Origin: Nostoc cf. commune SO-36
GTDB lineage: Bacteria > Cyanobacteriota > Cyanobacteriia > Cyanobacteriales > Nostocaceae
Reading direction: 5' to 3'
Assembly (NCBI RefSeq): GCF_023734775.1
Contig: NZ_AP025732.1
Coordinates: forward strand, 5,826,501 to 5,890,500
Length of the DNA stretch: 64,000 nucleotides
Shown: positions 8,005-16,756 of the stretch, piece after piece
How positions within the stretch are numbered: position 1 is the first letter of the stretch
How the letters are laid out: every line of letters begins with the position of its first letter
Notes under the pieces: model-generated
What the model was told of the DNA's origin: nothing
What the model saw: only the letters and a program-made list of their open reading frames with translations
The model's database searches: none
Made by a program: the position numbers and the translations under genes

Positions 8005-8862
8005 TTAGAAGCTAGTAAACAGTCTTTTACGCATATTGTAGCTTGAATACTTATCAGCACGAGTTTGACGTTTGATTCTATTGAGTTTTACCTTTCTGTT
8101 AATTTGGAATTCGTTATCTATCTCTCTCTGTTTATCATTTAATAACATTTCATTTCTAGATGCTTTTAATTCTTCCTTAGCAGCAGTAAATAAGCTATGT
8201 AATAGCATTCCATTGATAAGAGGAATACCTAATTTTACTGCCTTATTACCAGCATTAATCATACATTGTAGAACTGTTGTAAATTCGATTGGTTCGTATT
8301 TAGAAAGTAACCCTATATGGCAGTATTCTAATAATTCGTAAAGTAGCAACACACTACAATCATACGCATAGTTAATACGTACTATACCTTTACTATCTTT
8401 ATACGTTTTCAGTAACTCGACTTTTCCATCTGATAACAATGCTTGAAATATACTTGCAAGCTCATCACGTCTTGTAATGTATGTGTATTCTTCTAAATGT
8501 CCACCTTTAGGGAATAATAAGTTGGAATAAGTTTCAATTTTTAATATTAAGTCATAACCGAATGAGTAGACTATAGCAGGATGCCAGATTTCGATTTCAG
8601 CTTTTACATAATTGCCTGAAGCATTTTGGATACGTGAGTCAACTTTGATAAACTCATTAACCATAAAACTAAACTGAATAGCTGTATTTTCATCAGTATT
8701 GATTTCAGTTACCACTTTGCTACTGATAATAACCTTTTTTACACCACCTCTACTAGCATATTGAATAGCTGGGAAAATATGATTTAAATATAGTGGTGAT
8801 TTGAGTATATCGCGCTCGACATTAAATAAACCAGAAGCATTAATATTTGAGGATTAATGTTT
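8005..8862 (-). pseudogene. Downstream half of a frameshifted element gene (continuation of the CoiA-like ORF)
   Basis: The nominal frame starts at a GTG at 8715 (236 residues), but the same frame is open upstream to about 8862, encoding NINASGLFNVERDILKSPLY and on through FPAIQYASRGGVKKVIISSK with no ATG. This looks like coding sequence that lost its start. Just upstream the CoiA-like frame ends after a 14-base insertion flanked by ATTAAT repeats (near 8840-8860). Removing 14 bases joins the two frames. The C-terminal half is rich in Lys/Arg (RKVKLNRIKRQTRADKYSS). I do not recognise its family. Confidence 0.6.
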
Positions 8863-9665
8863 TTATTTGATTTACCCTTAGTACCATCTTGAATAGCTGC
8901 CAAGAATATTTGTAGTGGTGATGGAGACTTGGTATTTACTATTTCAGGTTCAAATAATTGAGAAATATTAATAGTTAATGAGTTAATACTTTTACTATTA
9001 TCTAATGCTCTTATCCAAGGATTAAGCATAATTATTTTGATAGCACGATGACAAATTGAATCAATATCATTTTTTGTAAAGTTTTGTTTGTTCAATCGGT
9101 ATATACAATAATATATTATGTATTGCAGCAATCTATTACTAGATTTAACGCACAAATAATCTATTGCCTCTAAAGCTATTTGCTGTTGAAGTAAAGGTTG
9201 TTCATTTTTGAGAAAAACACAGTACACATCCATTTGTTTTTGATGAGTTAGAAAGTATTCTATACAATCATTGGCAATATTATTAATCGCTTGATTATTA
9301 TCACGTTTGATTGCATCAATCCAGTTCTTAAATTTAACATCATCAACAATTTTTTCTTGCCCAACATAAATCATACTTATGAAGTGCTGTTGAAATATCT
9401 CTAATCTTTGTCCCCTATCTTGAATAAAACTATTTATTTGTGTATTATTACTATAAATTGATGCTCTCAGTTCACATTCTTCTACTTGTTTAGGATCTGT
9501 ACCTGGAAAGTGAGCAAAATGAGGTTTTCTAGTACCACCTTTTTTTAAACGCACAGGTTCACCGCAAACAGGACAACGTAACTTTAAATCGTTATAAGAA
9601 AAAAAGTTACATTGCTCTGGATAAACTCTTTCACCTGGTTTATACATCGAGATTGCAAATTTCAT
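8784..9665 (-). CDS. Competence protein CoiA-like protein (probably the N-terminal half of a broken gene)
   Basis: 293 residues from the ATG at 9665, preceded by a GAGGA at good distance; a TTG at 9671 is an alternative. The N-terminal domain has a CoiA-like zinc-ribbon pattern, LRCPVCGEPVRLKKGGTRKP followed by HFAHFPGTD. CoiA-like proteins are linked to DNA uptake and recombination and some carry nuclease folds. The C-terminus (INPQILMLLVYLMSSAIYSN) is probably out-of-frame translation after an indel. The true protein would continue in the 8005-8862 frame, giving roughly 575 residues. The segment LFEPEIVNTKSPSPLQIFLA resembles the downstream LFNVERDILKSPLYLNHIFP, suggesting an internal duplication. 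Confidence 0.7.
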   Translation of the reverse strand: MKFAISMYKPGERVYPEQCNFFSYNDLKLRCPVCGEPVRLKKGGTRKPHFAHFPGTDPKQVEECELRASIYSNNTQINSFIQDRGQRLEIFQQHFISMIYVGQEKIVDDVKFKNWIDAIKRDNNQAINNIANDCIEYFLTHQKQMDVYCVFLKNEQPLLQQQIALEAIDYLCVKSSNRLLQYIIYYCIYRLNKQNFTKNDIDSICHRAIKIIMLNPWIRALDNSKSINSLTINISQLFEPEIVNTKSPSPLQIFLAAIQDGTKGKSNKNINPQILMLLVYLMSSAIYSNHHYI

Positions 9666-9687
9666 ATTCAATTGATCCTCGTGATAC

Positions 9688-9703
9688 TCTCATTATTATG
9701 AGA
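9688..9703. promoter_or_regulatory. Dyad TCTCAT-TATT-ATGAGA upstream of the CoiA-like gene
   Basis: Perfect 6-bp inverted arms with a 4-base spacer, 23 bases upstream of the ATG at 9665. Its position fits an operator for the leftward transcript, possibly bound by the element's ribbon-helix-helix protein (inference). Confidence 0.45.
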
Positions 9704-9783
9704 ATAACTGTTAATACTTAGGATATGCCTGAGTAAAGTTACTTATTATACTTGTGTCTGTCAACATATTTCTTTTTTGTGCT

Positions 9784-10044
9784 TGTAACTGATGTAACTA
9801 GAATGTAACTCACTAAAATTATAATAATGGCTGAAAACCTTGCAATAACTAGGTTTCAAATTAATGTGTAACTGTAACTGATGTAACTGACTTTTATTAA
9901 ACTCTTTAGTAGATATGGATGAATCAAGAGTCAGTACAGATATTGAAGAAAAAGTTTATAAATTATTGGTTACATGGTTACATGGTTACAAAAAAGCTGA
10001 AACCCTTATATAATAAGAGTCTCAGCCTGTAACTAAGTGTAACT
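9784..10044. repeat. Iteron-like array: eleven TGTAAC motifs
   Basis: TGTAACT occurs at 9784, 9793, 9804, 9867, 9873, 9882, 10028 and 10038 on the + strand. GGTTACA, its inverse form, occurs at 9968, 9976 and 9984 with exact 8-bp spacing. That is eleven TGTAAC cores in 261 bp, between the CoiA-like gene and the VapE-type gene, in an AT-rich stretch with no ORF. Directly repeated short motifs beside a replication-type gene are typical of iteron origins. A promoter operator array is the alternative. Confidence 0.65.
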
Positions 10045-10050
10045 GAATTA

Positions 10051-11205
10051 TTAGCTGGCTACTTTATCTAAGATATTATTGATAATTGGATAATAATATT
10101 TACCCACTTTACCGTTGACTCTAGTAGTATTCTTAGGTTTTTCAAACCCTAATGATTGTAGTATCTCACTTACTCTATTTTCATCTGAACGTTTCCAGCT
10201 TTTAGGTTCTTTATTGAGAGCCATAGTTAGAATATCAGATAGAGTAAAAGGTGTTGTTTGATCTAATGCCCAATTAGTTACTATATCTGTCCACATATCT
10301 TCAACTTTATGCTTGCTGGAGTTAATAGAATTACTTAATTCTTGTTCAGTCTCATTCAAATAAGTAGAATAGTTATCTTTATATGCTAATACTGCTGCCG
10401 CCCAAACTAAATCTCTATTTTGCTTAATCCAATCAATATCTATTTTTTGATTAATTTCAATAATCCAAAATCTTCTATTACCAGTAGGATCGTGTAAAAT
10501 TTTATCTTTATTAGTAGTACCTACAAGAATAAATTGTCTTTGTAACGTAACATTAGTTGCAGCATAAGGTTTTCTAAATGAATCTGATTGTTTAGTGATA
10601 AATGCTTTAAGCTTAGACATAGTGTAAGGTTTGATTGTCTCTTCACATTCTCCTAATTCAAGAATCCATTTACTATGACATACCATTAATTCATCTTTAT
10701 TATAATTAGCGAAATTGATGGTTTCAAACCAATCTGTACTAGCTAATTCTCTAAAGAAAGAGGTTTTGTAGAATCCTTGTTTTTCACTGTTAAGTATCAA
10801 CACAGAATCATGTTGACATCCAGGTTCATATATTCTTTTGACTGCTGCTACTAAAGTTTTAGGTAAGTATAGTGCCTCAATTGAATCAGGGTCGATATGC
10901 AAAACTTGTTCATTAATGTATCTGAATAAGTTCTTATAGTTTGTATCTTGATAGTTAGAAAAACATTCATTTAAATAATTTTCTATGGGAGAGAAGGGAT
11001 TATTAAGACTGCAAAGACGGGTTAGCTCATGAATGTATTTATCATTATCCAAAATTACATTGTGTTCTTTTGCAACTTCAGCGCGGAATTTAGCAATATC
11101 AAATAATTCCCCATCTAGATAGACATCTTGATTGGTTTTGTGCCAGCTTAATCTAGAGATAAATTTTTCTTCTATGATTTGTCTTGTTTGATTATAATCA
11201 GTCAT
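10051..11205 (-). CDS. VapE-family (virulence-associated E, phage replication type) protein
   Basis: 384 residues from the ATG at 11205; upstream in-frame starts add an AT-rich improbable leader. The VapE domain is recognisable: SVLILNSEKQGFYKTSFFRE, KWILELGECEETIKPYTMSK, KLKAFITKQSDSFRKPYAAT, then FILVGTTNKDKILHDPTGNR and RFWIIEI. Family members are superfamily 3-like ATPases or helicases of phages and satellites. The P-loop is unusual: the family has GKQGIGKST-like residues, here it reads KQGFYKTS with Tyr in place of the second Gly. The C-terminus looks like a winged helix. There is no primase domain. It probably drives element replication from the adjacent TGTAAC array (inference). Confidence 0.82.
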   Translation of the reverse strand: MTDYNQTRQIIEEKFISRLSWHKTNQDVYLDGELFDIAKFRAEVAKEHNVILDNDKYIHELTRLCSLNNPFSPIENYLNECFSNYQDTNYKNLFRYINEQVLHIDPDSIEALYLPKTLVAAVKRIYEPGCQHDSVLILNSEKQGFYKTSFFRELASTDWFETINFANYNKDELMVCHSKWILELGECEETIKPYTMSKLKAFITKQSDSFRKPYAATNVTLQRQFILVGTTNKDKILHDPTGNRRFWIIEINQKIDIDWIKQNRDLVWAAAVLAYKDNYSTYLNETEQELSNSINSSKHKVEDMWTDIVTNWALDQTTPFTLSDILTMALNKEPKSWKRSDENRVSEILQSLGFEKPKNTTRVNGKVGKYYYPIINNILDKVAS

Positions 11206-11280
11206 AATTAAAATATAGATATATAAATAATGGGTCATAGTAATTAAAAGCATTAGGCGGCTGAATCTAGTGCTTTTAAT

Positions 11281-11460
11281 TTAATTACATAAGTTATCAA
11301 TTACATAGTTTTGCTTGAGGCATTCTATAACTAACTTCCTTATTAAGCTTGTATTTGTAAGCTTATGGAGTTTTGCTATATTGACTAACTGCTCATAATC
11401 TTTATTATTTAATCGAGTACTAACTATATGGCTTAGAGGTTTATCTGTGATTTTTGGCAT
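11281..11460 (-). CDS. Small ribbon-helix-helix (CopG/Arc-like) DNA-binding protein
   Basis: 59 residues from ATG 11460. The pattern is a short beta strand then two helices: HIVSTRLNNKDYEQLVNIAK followed by LHKLTNTSLIRKLVIECLKQ. This matches the MetJ/Arc/CopG fold, a dimer that inserts the strand into the major groove. It lies 75 bases upstream of the VapE-type gene on the same strand, so it probably forms an operon with it and acts as repressor or copy-control protein. Candidate targets are the 9688-9703 dyad and the TGTAAC array (inference). Confidence 0.75.
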   Translation of the reverse strand: MPKITDKPLSHIVSTRLNNKDYEQLVNIAKLHKLTNTSLIRKLVIECLKQNYVIDNLCN

Positions 11461-12127
11461 TGTTGTTATGGTTAATAATTAATTTGAATGGACACGACTT
11501 AACCAGACTTCCTAAGAATGTGTGGTTAGGTACTATTCAATTTTCAAGGTTCGTTAGGTGATCTTTTTTGGCTTCCATACGAATATTGTAGACGCAAAAA
11601 GTTGGTGTGTCTCTATTTTTTAGAAATTAAATGATTGCATTTGCTTATCATTTTATATAGTATTTTTTGGATTTTACTTATTGATTAAAATACCTGTATT
11701 CCTTGATTTGTTATTGATGCAAACAAGGTAAATAACTGAGTATAGTTAGCCATGTTTTTCTTACTGTTATGACTTATTTATAAAATAAATTAAATGATAA
11801 ATTAGTTCGTATATTTATCTGGATTATTACTAATCTAGTTCAAAGTATTTAGATTATTTTAATTAATCTATTACCAAATACTTTATCTAAACTAAAGTTA
11901 GATATATTAGTTAAGGTAGCTCTTCATAGTTAAGCTAACTGTATTTAAGATAGTTATATGAAATATTACTTAAAACATTTCCTTATCTATTCCTGATTAA
12001 ATTATTCTAAATAAGGTAAATACAATTAGTTGTTAAACTGAGTTGTCCTAGAGTAACTTGTTTATAGTAATTTAGTTAATGTTTAGAGTGCCGTTAGATG
12101 AAATAACTATTAGCTGTTACATGAGGT
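11461..12127. other. AT-rich non-coding stretch of the element
   Basis: About 670 bases without an ORF I can support. It holds many short AT-only repeats and an interrupted inverted repeat TAACCA ... TGGTTA near 11500-11534 that would precede the leftward RHH gene. The promoter of the RHH-VapE transcript should lie here, but no clear -10/-35 pair stands out. Confidence 0.55.
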
Positions 12128-12130
12128 AAG

Positions 12131-12161
12131 AAAAAAGGATAGTATTGTGTGTTTACTATCC
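12131..12161 (-). terminator. Rho-independent terminator after the integrase
   Basis: On the reverse strand GGATAGTA (12161-12154) and TACTATCC (12144-12137) form an 8-bp stem with a 9-base loop, followed by six T (12136-12131). It sits about 50 bases past the integrase stop. Confidence 0.85.
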
Positions 12162-12213
12162 CTTGCTACTATATGTATTATGAGTGCTGGTAGTGCGAGT
12201 ATGATGAATACAG

Positions 12214-13353
12214 TTATAACTCTGGTACTTGTACTTGTCTTATTGTCCCTGCATAGTGTTTCATGATTATCTCTGGTGAATTACCTACCCATTTAGCAAC
12301 CTGTACTACACTGACACCAGCTTCTAAGCAATTTGTGATAAAGGTATGTCGTGTATGGTACTGAGGACGGTAAGGAATATTTAACTCAGATAGTACAGTT
12401 TTCCAAGCTCGATTAAGGAAGTTGTGAGCATCAATTAAACCACCTTTGGGTGCTTTAAAGACTGGTGTATCTGCATTAGAATTACTTGGTTTAATGGAAA
12501 CTAACAACTCTTTAAGTGATTGATTAACAGGAAATTTGCGACTTTTATGAGTTTTGGTATCTTTACGATTCCCTTCTACTACAGCTTCACAGAAGGTAAT
12601 TAGAGTTAGATTACTATTGATGTGACCCCAAGTTAAACCTATAGCTTCAGAAGTTCTACAACCTGTCATGAACAAAAATCTAACGTAGTTTGTATAGTGG
12701 CTGTAGTATATATTTCTCTCAAAAGCCGTGATAATTTGTTCTTGCTCACTTTTGTTAAATAGGTTGATAGTTTCATGGTGTATAGCTACTTTTACCTTCT
12801 GTGACATCCCCACAAAGGGGTTACTACTAATCAACTCAGAATCTATTGCCCAATCACAACAAGCTTTTAATTGAGTCAGGACACGCTTTGTTGCATTAGG
12901 TGTTAATGTCTTGAGTAAGAAGTCCCTGATTATTACAGGTTCTGAAAGCTTCTGCGTTGGTAAACTAGCAATGTGGTTTTTAGTTTTCTTATAATCCTTG
13001 TTAATAGTGGTTACACTCAAAGTCTTAGACTTATAATCTGTGTACTTATCCCATAACTCGATCAATGTTGTTTGTTGCTGATCTTCTGTTATGGGTGCAA
13101 CCAGAGTTAAATGAGTTTGGGGTTTATATTTAGCTAATGTGGGGTCAAAGCGTTCAAATGCAATATCTGATTCAATTTGCTTTGCTTTAGCTTCTGCTAA
13201 CTTACGATTCTCTGGATTATCTGCCATTCCCAGAGTTAGATATTTTTGCTTTCCATTGTAAAGGTGACGTGGTAAACGTAGTCTGAGTCTTTCTTGAAAT
13301 GATTCGACACCGACTGAACCTTTAGATGCTTTATGTTCTACCTTCATTACCAT
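12214..13353 (-). CDS. int: Tyrosine recombinase/integrase of the tRNA-Phe element
   Basis: 379 residues. The N-terminal arm-binding-type segment (SFQERLRLRLPRHLYNGKQK, then YLTLG) is followed by a SAM-like core-binding domain (about 90-190) and the catalytic domain. Catalytic residues are visible: Arg in FLFMTGCRTSEAIGLTW, Lys in DTKTHKSRKFPV, HxxR in QYHTRHTFIT, the second His and the Tyr in GNSPEIIMKHYAGT. All are present, so it should be active. It is transcribed away from the intact tRNA-Phe it uses as target. CATAGTCA octamers directly upstream (13363-13411) may be arm sites and would let it regulate its own promoter (inference). Confidence 0.95.
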   Translation of the reverse strand: MVMKVEHKASKGSVGVESFQERLRLRLPRHLYNGKQKYLTLGMADNPENRKLAEAKAKQIESDIAFERFDPTLAKYKPQTHLTLVAPITEDQQQTTLIELWDKYTDYKSKTLSVTTINKDYKKTKNHIASLPTQKLSEPVIIRDFLLKTLTPNATKRVLTQLKACCDWAIDSELISSNPFVGMSQKVKVAIHHETINLFNKSEQEQIITAFERNIYYSHYTNYVRFLFMTGCRTSEAIGLTWGHINSNLTLITFCEAVVEGNRKDTKTHKSRKFPVNQSLKELLVSIKPSNSNADTPVFKAPKGGLIDAHNFLNRAWKTVLSELNIPYRPQYHTRHTFITNCLEAGVSVVQVAKWVGNSPEIIMKHYAGTIRQVQVPEL

Positions 13354-13362
13354 ATTCTTGCC

Positions 13363-13411
13363 TGACTATGAAAACCTCTGCTCTACTACTATCATAGTCA
13401 ATTCATAGTCA
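13363..13411. promoter_or_regulatory. CATAGTCA octamers near the right element end (possible integrase arm sites)
   Basis: CATAGTCA at 13393-13400 and 13404-13411, with its inverse TGACTATG at 13363-13370, all between the integrase start and the right attachment repeat. They match the three copies at the left end (6134-6168). Confidence 0.6.
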
Positions 13412-13510
13412 AAGTCAAGTTAAAAAATGCAAAAACCACCACTAGTTTTTCTACCGTTACTAGGGTGGTTTTCCTGAATCCTTGATATATCAAGGGTTTA
13501 CTGCTGTGTT

Positions 13511-13586
<76 letters not shown>

Positions 13587-13662
13587 TGGGGCTTTATGTG
13601 AGCCACGATTAATAAATGTAGCAAAGATACAAGAATATAGCAAGGGGTTGGAGAAAAATAAT

Positions 13663-14544
13663 TTATGCAGCTTTCAAACTCAACTTAAACCAAATGAAAA
13701 CGGCTACAAATAGTAGGAATTGGACAAGAACAATACTTGGGCCAGAAGCAAGGTTGAAAATACCTGACACAATGATGCCAGCAATGCTGCTAATGAAACC
13801 AACTATCACCGACATGACTAAAAAGCGGCTAAAGTGGTGACTCATCAGTTTGGCGGTGGAGGCGGGAATAACTAAAAAGGCGTTCACCAGCAAAACGCCG
13901 ACAGCTTTTATCGCTACAGCAACGGCGAGTGAAAGCAAGACCACAAAGGCGTAGCGGTACAATTGGACGGGAACCCCTTGAACCTGGGCAACATCCGGGT
14001 TAAGGGTCAATAAAATTTGCTGCCGCAGAGTTGATAGTAAAAATATGCTACCTCCCACAAGTACTAGCACCGTCAAAATCAAATCTGTGGTATCGATCGC
14101 TAAAATATCCCCAAACAGCACAGCCATCAAGTTGCCGCGATATCCTTTAATTAGGCTCGTGAGAATTAAACCGATCGCTAATGCCCCAGATAGCACTATG
14201 CTAAGTACGCTATCGCTTGCTATGTCGGTTTTGTCGATGAAGTAAAGAACAATAACCCCAAAAACTAACGTAAAAGGTAATAGCATCCAAGTAGGATTTA
14301 CCTGTAGCAGCACACCTAACGCCACACCTACTAGTGCTGCATGACCAACCGCGTGGCTGAAAAAGGATAACTGGCGCAAGGTGACAAAACTGCCCAACAT
14401 CCCGCCAAGTATTCCCATCAAGGCTGCACCTGCGATCGCACGCTGCATATAAGGGAATGTTAATAAGCTTACCAAGTCATTAATATTGGCGATCGCTAAC
14501 CAATTTATCTGACAATCATTGAAGAAATTCATACTTATGGGCAT
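13663..14544 (-). CDS. znuB: Zinc/metal ABC transporter permease (ABC-3 family)
   Basis: 293 residues, seven to nine hydrophobic segments, with the ABC-3 family pattern GMLGSFVTLRQLSFFSHAVG followed by HAALVGVALG, and VGVLLVNAFLVIPASTAKLM. Members form the membrane channel of ZnuABC or MntABC importers. Its ATG overlaps the stop of the ATPase gene by one base (TAATG), so the two are translationally coupled. Substrate is inferred as zinc from the His-rich binding protein and the Zur-like box upstream. Confidence 0.9.
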   Translation of the reverse strand: MPISMNFFNDCQINWLAIANINDLVSLLTFPYMQRAIAGAALMGILGGMLGSFVTLRQLSFFSHAVGHAALVGVALGVLLQVNPTWMLLPFTLVFGVIVLYFIDKTDIASDSVLSIVLSGALAIGLILTSLIKGYRGNLMAVLFGDILAIDTTDLILTVLVLVGGSIFLLSTLRQQILLTLNPDVAQVQGVPVQLYRYAFVVLLSLAVAVAIKAVGVLLVNAFLVIPASTAKLMSHHFSRFLVMSVIVGFISSIAGIIVSGIFNLASGPSIVLVQFLLFVAVFIWFKLSLKAA

Positions 14545-15323
14545 TAATGTTGGTGCTGGTAGCGGCTGAAACCTGGGCCATAAGTTGCTAACAGGTTTTG
14601 CGGTGAAAGGGCAATTTCTGGCTTACCAGTACAAACAATGCTTTGGTTCAGGCAAAGCACGCGATCGCAATGGCGATTTACCATATCAATATCGTGAGAA
14701 ACTTGCAATACTGTCCAACCCTCTTCGCGCTTTAATTCATTTAGCAAAGCATAAAAATCTGCTGCACCTTGCACATCAACACCAGCAAAGGCTTCATCTA
14801 GCACCAATAGCTTCCGAGGCATTACCAAACAATAAGCTAATAAAACCCGCTTGAGTTGACCGCCACTAAGAGTACCAATAGCTTGATGCTGTAAATGATA
14901 AGCATCAGTTCGCCGTAAAGCTTCTGTTTATCGTGCTGCCGATTTTTCGCGATCTTGTCTCCACAGTTGGGAAAAAAATAAATCCTTTTTTTTACCTTCT
15001 TTAGTCCATCCCAGTCCCACCAATTCGCTGACAGAAATGGGAAAGCTGCGGTCAAAAATAAAATTTTGTGGCATGTAGCCCAACGTGTGGCGTAAATTCC
15101 CCAGTCTGGCAATTGGACGACCCAATATTTCAATCGTACCAGCACTTCGAGGTATCAAATCTAAAACCGCTTTTACCAGGGTACTTTTGCCAGCACCATT
15201 AGGGCCAACAATAGCTGTATCTGTTCCTGGCAACAATTCAAAGGAAACGTCTCGAACAGCTAAATAGCTGTCTTGATAAACAGTTAATCCTTCTACTTTT
15301 AAAATAGCAATGTCATTATCCAT
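14544..15323 (-). pseudogene. znuC: Zinc/metal ABC transporter ATP-binding protein, interrupted by one in-frame stop
   Basis: A 260-codon frame runs from ATG 15323 to 14544. Walker A (GPNGAGKST, about residue 40), the Q-loop (GYMPQ), the signature LSGGQLKRV and Walker B (KLLVLDEAFAGVD) are all in one frame. A single TAA at 14928-14930 interrupts it after DREKSAAR, and the sequence continues in frame as TEALRRTDAYHLQHQAIGTL. The lost residue was probably Gln (CAA to TAA). With the stop, the protein lacks the signature and Walker B and should be dead, unless restarted or read through. The gene sits between znuA and znuB. Confidence 0.9.
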
Positions 15324-15402
15324 TAGTCATTATTCATTTGGTGATTAGTCATTAGTCATTGATCATTTGCAAAGGACAAAAGACAACTGACAAATGACAA
15401 AT

Positions 15403-16422
15403 CTATTTACACGTCGTTTCTAGAGTTTGCAAATTGGCTTTCATCGCCGTAAAATAATACTGCGAATCTGTTTCGCCATTTTCCAGAGAATCTAGAGTAC
15501 GCAAATTTAATTTTAAGTCTTTGGAGAGGCTGGTTAGTAGTTTATTATCTACTCCTGGTTCGCTGAACAAAGCTTTAACTTTGTACTGTTTCACGGCATT
15601 GATTGCATTTTGTACATCCGTTGGTGAAAGCTGGTCTTCGGGAATTTCTACCACAGCTACTTGCTTGAGGTTATAGCGTTTAGCTAAATATGGAAAAGCA
15701 TCATGAAAGGTAATAAAGGTGCAACTGGGATTTTTCTGCAAAGTCTGCTGAAATTCCCTGTCTAAACTTTCTAATTCTTTAATATAAGTCGTAGCGTTTA
15801 CTTCATAAGTAGCTTTGTTCGCGGGGTCGGCTGCAATTAATCCATCCCGAATATTTATTACTTGTTGTTTTGCCAAAACTGGATCTAACCAAACGTGAGG
15901 ATTACCTTGGGCGTGGGCATGGTCGTGACTGTGGCCTTTTTCCTCTTTCGCGGTTTTCACAACAGGTGAAATTTCATTTAAGGGTTTAATACCTTTACTG
16001 GCATCAATTTCGGCTAATTTGCTATTTTGGGCATTTTTGACAGTACCTTCTAGAAATTCCTCCAAACCTAGACCATTTTTTACTAACACATTTGCAGTAG
16101 CGATCGCTCTAACATTTTCTGGTGTCGCTTGGTATTCATGTACCTCCGTACCAGGTGGCACTAGAATTTCTACATCTGCTACATTCCCAGCTACTGCCTT
16201 GGTAAACAAATATATTGGCAAAAATGTTGTTACTACTTTAGTTTTTGCCAACTGCGCTGATGGGGTAGAGGCAGCTTCCTGCACTTGCGGCGACTCTTCG
16301 GAAGTCTTTCCCTGATTTGGGTTCGATTGGGTACACCCAGTAGCCATCGACAACATTAGCACAGCAATCATGGGCAAAATGCCGTTTTTTTGCCTGCCTG
16401 TTCTAAGCTTTCTGAAATTCAT
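15403..16422 (-). CDS. znuA: Zinc ABC transporter substrate-binding lipoprotein
   Basis: 339 residues from the second ATG (16422). The N-terminus is a signal peptide with lipobox (AVLMLSMATGC). The mature protein is a cluster 9 binding protein: FLPIYLFTKAVAGNVADVEI, LVPPGTEVHEYQATPENVRA, a short His-rich loop EEKGHSHDHAHAQGNPHVWL, and FITFHDAFPYLAKRYNLKQV. The His of EVHEYQ, of NPHVWL and of TFHDAF plus a C-terminal Glu are the usual metal ligands. The His-rich loop points to zinc. It is the first gene of a znuA-znuC-znuB set. Confidence 0.93.
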   Translation of the reverse strand: MNFRKLRTGRQKNGILPMIAVLMLSMATGCTQSNPNQGKTSEESPQVQEAASTPSAQLAKTKVVTTFLPIYLFTKAVAGNVADVEILVPPGTEVHEYQATPENVRAIATANVLVKNGLGLEEFLEGTVKNAQNSKLAEIDASKGIKPLNEISPVVKTAKEEKGHSHDHAHAQGNPHVWLDPVLAKQQVINIRDGLIAADPANKATYEVNATTYIKELESLDREFQQTLQKNPSCTFITFHDAFPYLAKRYNLKQVAVVEIPEDQLSPTDVQNAINAVKQYKVKALFSEPGVDNKLLTSLSKDLKLNLRTLDSLENGETDSQYYFTAMKANLQTLETTCK

Positions 16423-16509
16423 AATCACTATGTTTTCTCTTCAAAACGTATGCTTACTCTGCCTTTACCAGAATTCCTATTGACAATTAAGGCTATTCTA
16501 GATTTTATA

Positions 16510-16524
16510 CTATAATAATTCTCA
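16510..16524 (-). promoter_or_regulatory. Zur/Fur-type operator between znuA and the porin
   Basis: On the reverse strand TGAGAATTATTATAG agrees with the cyanobacterial Zur pattern TGATAATNATTATCA at 11 of 14 specified bases. Extra TGAGAA repeats lie immediately upstream. Its place in the shared divergent region would allow control of both znuA and the porin. Confidence 0.6.
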
Positions 16525-16756
16525 TTCTCATTCAAGTAATATCATTCTCGGTTTCTTGTGTAATGAGTAACAAGAAAACTTTTTCAGGTGGTACAGCCCT
16601 CTGCAATTTAGTTTTCCCTGAATAATTAGGATTTATTGACTTTTTTTGTTAAAAGGTTTGCTTACTTCTGATAATATTACTGAAAAATATTCTCAGAAAA
16701 TCCACATTAAAAAAACGTTCTTTGGGTGTGAATTGGAGATCAGTGTGAGGAGAAAA

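Noticed and set aside
9784..10044. Repeated TGTAAC motifs considered as a CRISPR array
   Set aside because: Repeat units are seven bases, spacers vary from zero to 80 bases, and no cas genes are near.
16646..16756. Upstream extension of the porin frame
   Set aside because: The upstream start gives a non-signal N-terminus, whereas ATG 16757 has GAGGAG and begins a proper signal peptide.
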